A stretch of DNA of 64,000 nt from assembly GCF_900107255.1 (NCBI RefSeq), contig NZ_FNPH01000002.1, forward strand, positions 496,001 through 560,000, in the 5' to 3' direction. Origin of the DNA: Micromonospora pattaloongensis (GTDB lineage Bacteria; Actinomycetota; Actinomycetes; Mycobacteriales; Micromonosporaceae). The position numbers and the translations under genes are program-made. A model generated the notes under the pieces. It was not told where the DNA came from and searched no databases. It saw only the letters and a program-made list of their open reading frames with translations. This document shows positions 27,594 to 36,441 of this stretch, piece after piece. Within the stretch, counting starts at the first letter, position 1, and each line of letters opens with the position of its first letter.

Positions 27594-28466
27594 GTGACTC
27601 AGGCGACGGTCCTCTACGACCTGCCCGGCCCCCGGGCGCGCCGGCGCAACGCGATCATCGGGGTCGTCTCGATCGCCGCGATCGTCGGGCTCATCGGGTG
27701 GGCGGTCTACCGGTTCTGGCAGACCGGCCAGTTCGAGGCGCGCAAGTGGGAGCAGTTCCAGTACGCGGCGGTGCAGCGTGAGCTGCTCGCCGGCTACCTG
27801 GCCACGCTGAAGGCGGCCGGCATCGCGACGGTGCTCGCGCTGCTCTTCGGCGCGCTCTTCGCCGCGGCCCGGCTCAGCGACCGGTGGATCCTGCGGGCCC
27901 CGGCCACCTTCGTGGTCGAGCTCTTCCGGGCCATCCCGCTGCTGATCCTGATCTTCTTCGGCTACTACGTGCCGCTGCAGTACGGCTGGTCGATCGACAA
28001 GCTCTGGGCGCTGGTCATCGGTCTCACCCTCTACAACGGGTCGGTGCTGGCCGAGATCTTCCGGGCCGGCATCAACGCGGTGCCGCGCGGCCAGTCCGAG
28101 GGCGCGTACGCGATCGGCATGCGGAAGAACCAGGTGATCCGGCTGATCCTGCTGCCCCAGGCGGTGCGCGCGATGCTGCCGGCGATCGTGAGCCAACTGG
28201 TGGTACTGCTCAAGGACACCGCGCTCGGCTTCATCATCACCTATCCGGAGCTGCTCTTCGTCGGCAAGCAGATCGGCGGCCGCCTCGCGTTCGGGCTGCC
28301 GTACGTGCCGACGTACCTGATCGTCGCCGTCATCTACATCGCGACCTGCGGCCTGCTCTCGGTGCTCGCCTGGTGGCTGCAGAAGCGGATGGGTCGGGCG
28401 CGCAAGACCTCGGCCGCGGTGCTGCCGACGAAGGACTTCGGCGACGCCGGCCGCACCGCGATCTGA
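27594..28466 (+). CDS. gluD: glutamate ABC transporter permease
   Basis: The 290-residue permease is the partner of GluC. It has an N-terminal cytoplasmic segment and a helix at about 22-42, then the core with ELFRAIPLLILIFFGYYVP. Its EAA loop is EGAYAIGMRKNQVIRLILLP. The C-terminus is a basic tail. The GTG at 27594 follows GGAAGG. A hairpin downstream (28500-28550) ends the operon. Confidence 0.9.
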   Translation: MTQATVLYDLPGPRARRRNAIIGVVSIAAIVGLIGWAVYRFWQTGQFEARKWEQFQYAAVQRELLAGYLATLKAAGIATVLALLFGALFAAARLSDRWILRAPATFVVELFRAIPLLILIFFGYYVPLQYGWSIDKLWALVIGLTLYNGSVLAEIFRAGINAVPRGQSEGAYAIGMRKNQVIRLILLPQAVRAMLPAIVSQLVVLLKDTALGFIITYPELLFVGKQIGGRLAFGLPYVPTYLIVAVIYIATCGLLSVLAWWLQKRMGRARKTSAAVLPTKDFGDAGRTAI

Positions 28467-28499
28467 CCCCGCGCCGCCCAGCCAGCGGCACCAGCGTGA

Positions 28500-28550
28500 T
28501 CAAGGGATCCGCAGCACGACACGTCCGTGTCCGTGCCGCGGATCCCTTGA
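28500..28550. terminator. hairpin between converging gluD and rny
   Basis: TCAAGGGATCCGC (28500-28512) pairs with GCGGATCCCTTGA (28538-28550), and an inner ACACG/CGTGT stem extends it. It lies in the 110-bp gap between convergent genes and should stop both. Confidence 0.8.
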
Positions 28551-28576
28551 CCGTTTGACGGGTGTCGCGGGCGCGG

Positions 28577-30358
28577 TCAGCGGGCGATCTCGGTGACGCG
28601 GGATTCGCGGACCACCGTCACCCGGATCTGACCCGGATAGGTCAGCTCCTCCTCGATCTGCTTGGCCACGTCGCGGGCCAGCACCGCGGCGCCGATGTCG
28701 TCGACGTCCTCCGGTTTCACCATCACCCGGATCTCGCGGCCGGCCTGCATCGCGAAGACCTTCTCGACGCCCGACTTGCCGCCGGCGATCTCCTCGATCC
28801 GCTCGAGCCGCTTGACGTACGCCTCCAGGCTCTCCCGGCGCGCGCCCGGCCGACCACCGGAACAGGCGTCCGACGCCTGCGTCAGCACCGCCTCGATGGT
28901 TTGCGGCGCAACCTCGTTGTGATGCGCTTCGATGGCGTGCACGACGTCCTCGGACTCGCCGTACTTGCGGGCCAGGTCCGCGCCGATCAGCGCGTGGCTC
29001 CCCTCCACCTCGTGGGTCAGCGCCTTGCCGATGTCGTGCAGGAACGCGCAACGCTTGATCGTCGGAATGTCCAGCCGCAGCTCGGCCGCCATCACCCCGG
29101 CGATGTGCGCGGTCTCGACGAGATGCTTGAGGACGTTCTGCCCGTACGACGTGCGGTAGCGCAACCGGCCCAGCAGGGTGACCAGCTCGGGGTGGATCTC
29201 GGTGATCCCGACGTCGACGAGCGCGTCCTCCGCCGCCCGGTGGCACAACCGCTCGACCTCGTGCTTGGCGGTCTCGAAGACCTCCTCGATCCGGTGCGGG
29301 TGGATCCGCCCGTCGAGCACCAGCTTCTCCAGGGTGAGCCGGCCGATCTCCCGCCGCACGGGGTCGAAGCAGGAGAGCAGGACGGCTTCCGGGGTGTCGT
29401 CGATGATCAGGTTGACCCCGGTCACGGACTCGAAGGCGCGGATGTTGCGCCCCTCCCGGCCGATGATCCGCCCCTTCATCTCGTCGCCCGGCAGATGCAA
29501 CACGCTGACCACGCTCTCCGCGGTCTGCTCGCTCGCCACCCGTTGGATGGCGTCCACGACGATGTTCCGGGCCCGCTGCTCGGCCGTGCCGCGCGCGTCC
29601 GCCTCGATGTCGCGGACCAGCAACGCCGCCTCCCGCTTCGCCTGGCCCTCGATCGACTCGACCAGCTCCGCCCGGGCCGCGTCGGCGGTCAACCCGGCGA
29701 TCCGCTCCAGCTCCCGCCGGTGCTGCTCCTCGGCCTCGACGAGCGCCGTCTCCCGCGCGGCAAGGGCGTTCTCCCGCTCCGTCAGCGTCGCGGCGGCGGC
29801 GCTCAGCCGCCGCTCGCGGGCGGCGAGCCGCTCCACCTCCTCGCTGTGCTGCCGCTCCCGCTCGTCCATCCGCTGGGCGCGCCGCTCGATCTCGGCGGCC
29901 TGCTCCTTGACGGTCGTCGACAGCAGCGCGATCTCCCGCTCGCCGCTGCGCCGCGCCGCCGTCCGGACCTGCTCGGCATCCGCCTCGGCCTGTCGGTGCG
30001 CCCGCTCCAGCACGGTGTCGGCCTCGGCCCGGGCCGCGTCGAGCACCCGGCGCGCCTCCGCCCGCGCCGCGCTCGCCTCCGCCTTGGCCGCGGCGGCGTC
30101 GGTGCGGGCCGCCGCGGCGGCCGCCTTGGCCTGCTCCACGGCCGAGGACGCCTCGTCCGCGGCGGTGCGCAGCGCCGCGAGGGACTGCTCCTGCCGGTCC
30201 TTGGCCGCGACGAACGCGGGATCCTCCTCGACCACATCGGCGGCGGTGCGGACCACACCGATCCGGCGCAGCATCCGCGCGCCGAGGGCCAGGGCCACGA
30301 GCACGAGGACCGCGAGCCCGACGACCGCGGCGATCAGCGCCCACTCCAGTCCGGTCAT
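28577..30358 (-). CDS. rny: ribonuclease Y
   Basis: RNase Y is a membrane-anchored endoribonuclease that starts mRNA decay. The 593-residue protein has an N-terminal helix (WALIAAVVGLAVLVLVALAL), a very long Ala/Glu/Arg coiled coil (about 45-270), a KH domain (GDEMKGRIIGREGRNIRAFE) and an HD domain with HDIGKALTHE. The ATG at 30358 lacks a good ribosome binding site; instead it overlaps the stop of an 18-codon ORF that has one, so initiation is probably coupled. Confidence 0.92.
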   Translation of the reverse strand: MTGLEWALIAAVVGLAVLVLVALALGARMLRRIGVVRTAADVVEEDPAFVAAKDRQEQSLAALRTAADEASSAVEQAKAAAAAARTDAAAAKAEASAARAEARRVLDAARAEADTVLERAHRQAEADAEQVRTAARRSGEREIALLSTTVKEQAAEIERRAQRMDERERQHSEEVERLAARERRLSAAAATLTERENALAARETALVEAEEQHRRELERIAGLTADAARAELVESIEGQAKREAALLVRDIEADARGTAEQRARNIVVDAIQRVASEQTAESVVSVLHLPGDEMKGRIIGREGRNIRAFESVTGVNLIIDDTPEAVLLSCFDPVRREIGRLTLEKLVLDGRIHPHRIEEVFETAKHEVERLCHRAAEDALVDVGITEIHPELVTLLGRLRYRTSYGQNVLKHLVETAHIAGVMAAELRLDIPTIKRCAFLHDIGKALTHEVEGSHALIGADLARKYGESEDVVHAIEAHHNEVAPQTIEAVLTQASDACSGGRPGARRESLEAYVKRLERIEEIAGGKSGVEKVFAMQAGREIRVMVKPEDVDDIGAAVLARDVAKQIEEELTYPGQIRVTVVRESRVTEIAR

Positions 30359-30411
30359 GCCGGTGCCCCACAGCGGCGGAGCACGGTGATGAACTCTCGA
30401 CGCTCGGTCAT
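30355..30411 (-). CDS. 18-codon leader ORF coupled to rny
   Basis: From the ATG at 30411 the peptide MTERREFITVLRRCGAPA runs to a TGA that overlaps the rny ATG as ATGA. A strong GGAGGGGAG stands at the right distance before this ATG, while rny itself has none. The arrangement implies that rny is translated by reinitiation after the leader peptide. That the peptide itself has a role is unproved. Confidence 0.55.
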   Translation of the reverse strand: MTERREFITVLRRCGAPA

Positions 30412-30969
30412 GGCCGTCTCCCCTCCACCGTCCAACGCCGGAGAGTTCTGCCCTCCTGCTACCCACCCTGCGGCTGTTGAGACGCCCGACCGGGGCGGCT
30501 GACGGTACGCGTCACCGAACGCGCCGCCGGCGTCGTCGGCGTACGAGCAGACCGACGGCGGTCGGCGGTATCGCTGTCGCCACCGGGGCCGGCCTGTCCG
30601 GTAACGACCAATGTGGCCGGTGAGCTGCGCCAAAGTGTTGCTGTACTGTTACGCGATCTATGTTGTGCGCTTAGCCTGCGGTGGTCGGACATTCTCGTTG
30701 TACGCGAGGCTAGGTTGCGGGGGGCCGTTCGGTCAAGGACTCATGATCCGGCAGCAGTCGGGACGATCGGCACGGGAAAACACACTCCCAGGTCACAGCC
30801 GGTACGGCCGCTCCGAGGTCGTGATGGACCTCCCATGGTCGACATATCGCGGGCCGCCGGACGCCCGAAGTCCGATCCCGTGGTCCCCAATGGATCATGC
30901 TCCGCGCGCCGCCTCCACACCGCGACGTTACCGGTCCCGACCCCGCCGTCCCGCGAAGATCGACACGCC
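30412..30969. other. 558-bp gap between rny leader and recX
   Basis: No gene is supported. The part next to rny (about 30430-30620) is GC-rich; an AT-richer patch at about 30635-30675 probably holds the rny promoter (a CATAGAT on the minus strand). The part next to recX shows only short unsupported frames on both strands. No terminator or RNA gene was recognised. Confidence 0.45.
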
Positions 30970-31656
30970 TCAGGCGCGGCCGTCGTCGGCGGCCTCCGCG
31001 AGCGTGTCCTCGTCGATCTGGTCGGCGAACTCGGCCGCCTCGGCGCTCTGCGCGGCCAGCGCGTCCTTGACCGCCCGGATCGCCACCCCCGGCGAATAGC
31101 CCTTGCGGGCCAGCATCCCGACGAGCCGCCGGAACACGGCGTCTGGGGCGCCGGTGGTCGTGCGTAGCTTCCGATCCACCAGGGCGCGCGCGGTCGCCGC
31201 CTCGGTCGTCTCGTCCAGCTCCTCCAACGCCGCACCGGCGGTGTCCGCGTCGACGCCGCGCTGCCGCAGCTCGTTCGCGAGCGCCCGCCGCGCCAGGCCA
31301 CGGCCGTGGTGCCGGCTCACGATCCACGCGCGGGCGAACGCCGCGTCGTCGATCATGCCGACTTCGTCGTAGCGGTCGAGCACCGCCAGGGCCGTCTCCT
31401 CGGAGATCCCCCGCCGGCTCAGCGCGCCCGCCAACTCCGCCCGCGTGCGCGGACGCACGGCGAGCTGGCGCAGGCAGATCTCCCGCGCCAGCTCCGCTTC
31501 GTCGCGCGGCTTCTCCGGCTCACGCCCCGCCGAACCGCCGGGGTCCTCTCCGGCCTCCGACGGACGCCGTCCCCGCCCGCGCCGTGCCACGCCGGCATCA
31601 CGGGACGGGGCCGCGTCCCAGCCCCGCCCCGAACGCGCTCCGCGCCGTCCCGCCAT
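30970..31656 (-). CDS. recX: RecA regulator RecX
   Basis: RecX binds RecA filaments and limits their activity. The 228-residue protein has a basic, disordered first 50 residues and then the helical RecX repeats (CLRQLAVRPRTRAELAGAL, ISEETALAVLDRYDEVGMID, DDAAFARAWIVSRH, and the later ARKGYSPGVAIRAVKDAL). It begins 19 bp after the recA stop, so the two are co-transcribed, the common actinobacterial order. Confidence 0.93.
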   Translation of the reverse strand: MAGRRGARSGRGWDAAPSRDAGVARRGRGRRPSEAGEDPGGSAGREPEKPRDEAELAREICLRQLAVRPRTRAELAGALSRRGISEETALAVLDRYDEVGMIDDAAFARAWIVSRHHGRGLARRALANELRQRGVDADTAGAALEELDETTEAATARALVDRKLRTTTGAPDAVFRRLVGMLARKGYSPGVAIRAVKDALAAQSAEAAEFADQIDEDTLAEAADDGRA

Positions 31657-31675
31657 CGATCAGGCCGCGGTCGCC

Positions 31676-32722
<1,047 letters not shown>

Positions 32723-32785
32723 TGCTGCCACCCCTACATTCGCCGACTTCGCGGGCGTCTTCGCTGAACTTCTCGTCACGCGGAC

Positions 32786-32810
32786 ACGCTAGGCGCTGGG
32801 TCCGACAGAA
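32786..32810 (-). promoter_or_regulatory. RecA-NDp-like promoter of recA
   Basis: On the minus strand CTGTCGGAC is followed by TAGCGT (32791-32786) at the spacing of the LexA-independent recA promoter class of actinobacteria (TTGTC-GTG...TAGNNT), which in mycobacteria depends on PafBC. The match is partial. Confidence 0.4.
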
Positions 32811-32862
32811 AACAGCCGACGGGCCGTGAGCTGTGGACAAGCACCACCGTGTGGACAATAGC

Positions 32863-32876
32863 CGAACAGGTGTACG
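32863..32876 (-). promoter_or_regulatory. LexA (SOS) box of recA
   Basis: CGAACAGGTGTACG matches the SOS box CGAACNNNNGTTCG in all but one fixed position. It lies about 140 bp upstream of the recA start. Two copies of TGTGGACAA (32832-32840, 32850-32858) lie between it and the gene. Confidence 0.75.
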
Positions 32877-32925
32877 ACGCGGCAAGCCAACACGCCAGAA
32901 CAAGCGTACGAATGTCGGGGGCGCC

Positions 32926-33126
32926 TCAGCGCAGCCGGGACGGCACCCGGTCCGGGTACGCGGCGACCACCGCGCGCCAGACGACCACGGTCTCCTCGCC
33001 GGCGTCGAGCGCCTGCTGGATCGTGCGGCCGCCGAGCTGCGGCAGCACCTGGTCGGCGGCGATGCTCTCGGCGTACCCGCGTCCGAACGCCTGCTCCAGC
33101 CGCGTCCAGAAGTCCGTCAGCCGCAC
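32926..33126 (-). CDS. DUF3046 family protein
   Basis: The 66-residue protein has the DUF3046 pattern: VRLTDFWTRLEQAFG at the start, SIAADQVLPQLGGRTIQQAL in the middle, and VWRAVVAAYPDRVPSRLR-type end (key residues W, R, V). Genes of this family often lie just upstream of recA in actinobacteria; function unknown. The GTG at 33126 overlaps the end of the MFS gene by 10 bp, so it is probably translated from that message. Confidence 0.85.
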   Translation of the reverse strand: MRLTDFWTRLEQAFGRGYAESIAADQVLPQLGGRTIQQALDAGEETVVVWRAVVAAYPDRVPSRLR

Positions 33127-34448
33127 TTTTCCACCCCTCGGTCCCCTGCCGTCGTCGGCGGCTTTGCGGCCGGCGGCCGCGACGTAACCGACAACGGCGG
33201 CAACGCTAGCGCCAGCAGCGGCACGGTGGCGATCGCCGCGAGCAGGTTGAGCACGGAATATCCGGCCCATAGGACGATAAACCCACTGAGCGCCCCGGCC
33301 GCCGCGCCGGCGAGCCCCATCGTCAGGTCGGACAGGCCCTGCACGGCGGGGCGCAGCCCGACCGGGACCGACTCCGACAGCAGCGTCGACCCCGCGACCA
33401 TCGTGGCGGACCAGCCCAGGCCGAGCAGTACGAGCCCCACCGAGATCCGCGTCACGTCGTGGCCGGCAGTGCCGGCGACACCGCACGCGGCGAGCAGCAG
33501 GCCCACCCCACCGAGGATGACCGCACGGCGACCCAGCCGGTCGGTGAGCCAGCCGACCAGCGGCGCCAGCGCGTACATCCCGGCGATGTGCAGGCTCAGC
33601 ACGATCCCGACGACGCGCAGCACGTCGCCGCCGTGCCGCTGATCGAGGTGGACCGGTGTCATCGCCATCACCCCGACCATCACGAGGTGGCCGACGGCCA
33701 CGGCGGCGACGCCGAGCCGGGCGGCGGGGCGGCCGGCCACGGCCCGTACCGCCGCTGTCAGGCCGTGGGGCGCGGCGGCGACCGGCGCGGTCAACGCCGC
33801 GGCGCGACGCGCGGTGAGCAGCGGGTCCGGGCGAAGGAAGAGCTGCAGTGCGCCGGCGGCGACGACGAACGCGACGGCGCTGAACGCGAACGGCCCGGCC
33901 AACGGCGGCAGGCCGAATCGGTGCAGGGCGGTGTCGGCGAGCGGGGCGAGCGGCGGCGCGGCGACCGCGCCGAGGGTGGTCGCCCAGACGATCAGCGACA
34001 GCTGTCGACCGCGGCGGGCGGGTTCGGCCAGGTCGACGGCCGCGTACCGGGCCTGCAGGTTGGCGGTCGTGCCGCCGCCGAGCAGCAGCATCCCGAGGAA
34101 GAGCAGCGGCACCCACCGGGTGACGGTGGCGGCGACCACCAGCGCGGCGCCCGCGGCCCCGACGAGGTACGCCAGGGCGAGTCCGGGCCGGCGGCCCCGG
34201 CGGTTCATCACCGCGGTGACCGGGACGGCGAGCAGCGCGGCACCGACCACGGCGGCGCTCTGGGCCAGCCCGGACAGCCCGGTGCCGACGAGCCGGGAGG
34301 TGAGCAGCGCGCCGACCGAGACCGCGATGGTGGTGCCGATCCCGCCGACGATCTGGGTGCCGAAGAGCAGCGGGAGCGTACGCCGCTGCACGCGGGCACG
34401 CTCGGCGGTGACGCTGTCGGGGCCGGGCGCCGTGAGGTACGAGGTCAT
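33117..34448 (-). CDS. MFS transporter
   Basis: The 443-residue protein has twelve predicted helices in two halves with a central loop near residue 215. The MFS loop motif between helices 2 and 3 is visible (AVMNRRGRRPGLALAYLVG) and repeats in the second half (GWLTDRLGRRAVILGGVG). The substrate is unknown; drug or metabolite efflux is usual. It starts 43 bp downstream of the acyl-CoA dehydrogenase stop and overlaps the DUF3046 start. Confidence 0.88.
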   Translation of the reverse strand: MTSYLTAPGPDSVTAERARVQRRTLPLLFGTQIVGGIGTTIAVSVGALLTSRLVGTGLSGLAQSAAVVGAALLAVPVTAVMNRRGRRPGLALAYLVGAAGAALVVAATVTRWVPLLFLGMLLLGGGTTANLQARYAAVDLAEPARRGRQLSLIVWATTLGAVAAPPLAPLADTALHRFGLPPLAGPFAFSAVAFVVAAGALQLFLRPDPLLTARRAAALTAPVAAAPHGLTAAVRAVAGRPAARLGVAAVAVGHLVMVGVMAMTPVHLDQRHGGDVLRVVGIVLSLHIAGMYALAPLVGWLTDRLGRRAVILGGVGLLLAACGVAGTAGHDVTRISVGLVLLGLGWSATMVAGSTLLSESVPVGLRPAVQGLSDLTMGLAGAAAGALSGFIVLWAGYSVLNLLAAIATVPLLALALPPLSVTSRPPAAKPPTTAGDRGVEKCG

Positions 34449-34491
34449 GTGGAATGGTCCTTGATCGGCGCGCCGGGCGTGCGGCGGCGGG

Positions 34492-35634
34492 TCATACGCC
34501 GAGGCTGCGGCCGATGATCTCTTTCATGATCTCGGTGGTGCCGCCGTAGATGGTCTGGACGCGGCTGTCCAGCCACGCCTTCGCCACCGGGTATTCGAGC
34601 ATGTAGCCGTAGCCGCCGTGCAGCTGCACGCAGCGGTCGGCGACCTTGTTCTGCAGCTCGGTCGTCCACCACTTCGCCTTCGCCGCGTCGACCACGGACA
34701 GCCGCCCCGCGTCGAACTCGCGGACGCAGTGGTTGACGAAGGTGCGGGCGATGGTGATCTCGGTGTCGAGCTCGGCGAGCAGGAAGCGGTTGTGCTGGAA
34801 CGCGCCGATCGGCCGGCCGAACGCCTCCCGCGACCGGGCGTGGTCGAGCGTGATCGCCAGCAGCCGTTCGGCGACCGCCACCGCGGCGACGGCGATGCTG
34901 AGCCGCTCGCGGGGCAGGTTCGCCATCAGGTGGTAGAAGCCGTGGTTCTCGGCGCCGAGCAGGTTCTCGGCGGGGACCCGGCAGTCGTCGAAGAAGAGCT
35001 CGGCGGTGTCGTTGGCCTTCAGCCCCACCTTCTGCAACCGGCGCCCGCGGGTAAACCCGGGGGTGTCCCGTTCGACGGCGATCAGGCTGACGCCGTGCGC
35101 CCCCTGGTCCGGCGCGGTCTTCGCCACCACGATCACCAGGTCGGCCATCTCGCCGTTCGTGATGAACGTCTTCTGTCCGTTGAGGACGTACGAGTCGCCG
35201 TCCCGGACCGCCGTCGTACGCACCCCGGCGAGGTCGGAGCCGGCGCCGGGCTCGCTCATCGCGATCGCGGTCACCAGGTCGCCGGAGCAGAAACCGGGCA
35301 GCCACCGCTTGCGCTGGTCCTCGGTCGTCAACTCCGTCAAGTACGGGGCGACGACGTCGTTGTGCAGCCCGAAGCCGAGCCCGGAGCAGCCGGCCGCGAC
35401 GACCTCCTCGGCCAGCACCGCGTGGAACCGGAAGTCGCGCTGGCCGCCGCCGCCGTACTCCTCGGCCACGTCCATGCCGAGCAGCCCAGCCGCGCCGGCC
35501 CTGCGCCACACCTCGCGGTCGACGATCCCCTCGGCCTCCCAGCGCTCGTGGTGCGGCGCGGCCTCGCGGGCCAGGAACTCCCGGCACAGGGCTCGGAACT
35601 CCTCGTGTACGGGCTCGTAGAGGTGCTGCTGCAT
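34492..35634 (-). CDS. acyl-CoA dehydrogenase
   Basis: This FAD enzyme introduces a trans-2 double bond into an acyl-CoA. The 380-residue protein has IAMSEPGAGSDLAGVRTTAV (FAD/substrate signature) and LNGQKTFITNGEMADLVIVV. The C-terminal helix QTIYGGTTEIMKEIIGRSLG carries the Glu region typical of the family. Short-chain or long-chain specificity cannot be told. The ATG at 35634 was chosen over an upstream in-frame start because family members begin here. Confidence 0.92.
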   Translation of the reverse strand: MQQHLYEPVHEEFRALCREFLAREAAPHHERWEAEGIVDREVWRRAGAAGLLGMDVAEEYGGGGQRDFRFHAVLAEEVVAAGCSGLGFGLHNDVVAPYLTELTTEDQRKRWLPGFCSGDLVTAIAMSEPGAGSDLAGVRTTAVRDGDSYVLNGQKTFITNGEMADLVIVVAKTAPDQGAHGVSLIAVERDTPGFTRGRRLQKVGLKANDTAELFFDDCRVPAENLLGAENHGFYHLMANLPRERLSIAVAAVAVAERLLAITLDHARSREAFGRPIGAFQHNRFLLAELDTEITIARTFVNHCVREFDAGRLSVVDAAKAKWWTTELQNKVADRCVQLHGGYGYMLEYPVAKAWLDSRVQTIYGGTTEIMKEIIGRSLGV

Positions 35635-35746
35635 GGCCGTCAGTCTGCCCCGATCGCCGCCGCGACCCCAAGCGCGCGCGCCGATCAGCCGGCCGTCCAC
35701 CCGCGACGGTCGCCACCGGTCCGGTCGCGGCGATCCCCGCGGCGCC

Positions 35747-36412
35747 TCAGCCGGCGAGCAGCCGCGCGGCCACGGTGAGATCCGCGACCAGCCCGTTGTA
35801 GGCGGCCTCGCGGTCGTCGGCGCGCAGCACCGCGGACGGGTGGATGGTGGCGAGCGCCTGCGCCGGCCCGATCGGGAAGTCCCGGGCGCGCTGCGCCGAG
35901 TCGGGCCAGGGCATCAGCACGCCGCGCGACTGCGTCACCCGGAACGACGGGCCGAGCAGCGCCTTGGCCGCGGTCGCGCCCAGCACCACGATCACCTCCG
36001 GGCGCAGCAGCGCGAACTCGGCGACCAGCCACGGCCGGCAGGCCACGATGTGCACCCGGTCCGGGGTCTGGTGGATCCGGCGCTTGCCGCGCAGCTCGAA
36101 ACGGAAGTGCTTGACCGCATTGGTGAGGTAGATCTGCCCGGGGTCGATCCCGGCGTCGTCGACGGCCCGGCGCAGCAGCCGCCCGGCCGGCCCGACGAAC
36201 GGCAACCCCTGCTGGTCCTCCACGTCGCCCGGCTGTTCGCCGACCATCACCACCCGCGCGTTGACGTCGCCCCGGCCGAAGACGACCTGCGTGGCGTCCT
36301 CGTGCAGCTCGCAACCGCGGCAGCCGGGTGCGGCGGCGCGCAGGTCGTCGAGGCGCGCGGTGTCGGACGGGATGAACCGCTGCGCCCCCGGCGGGGTTTC
36401 GGTCTCGGCCAT
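35747..36412 (-). CDS. udgX: UdgX-type uracil-DNA glycosylase
   Basis: UdgX excises uracil from DNA and stays covalently bound to the site, forming a suicide complex. The 221-residue protein has GEQPGDVEDQQGLPFVGPAG as motif 1 and the defining R-loop KRRIHQ, whose His114 corresponds to the residue that forms the covalent bond in the mycobacterial enzyme. Iron-sulphur ligands C31, C34 and the CRPWL cysteine are present, and H102 replaces the fourth cysteine of family 4. An in-frame GTG at 36445 overlaps the upstream stop as GTGA and is an alternative start. Confidence 0.88.
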   Translation of the reverse strand: MAETETPPGAQRFIPSDTARLDDLRAAAPGCRGCELHEDATQVVFGRGDVNARVVMVGEQPGDVEDQQGLPFVGPAGRLLRRAVDDAGIDPGQIYLTNAVKHFRFELRGKRRIHQTPDRVHIVACRPWLVAEFALLRPEVIVVLGATAAKALLGPSFRVTQSRGVLMPWPDSAQRARDFPIGPAQALATIHPSAVLRADDREAAYNGLVADLTVAARLLAG

Positions 36413-36441
36413 GGAAGAAGTTCTACCCCCTACCGCGGGGT

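Noticed and set aside
30459-30692. Thr/Arg-rich frame upstream of rny
   Set aside because: No Shine-Dalgarno sequence and composition is that of GC-rich non-coding DNA.
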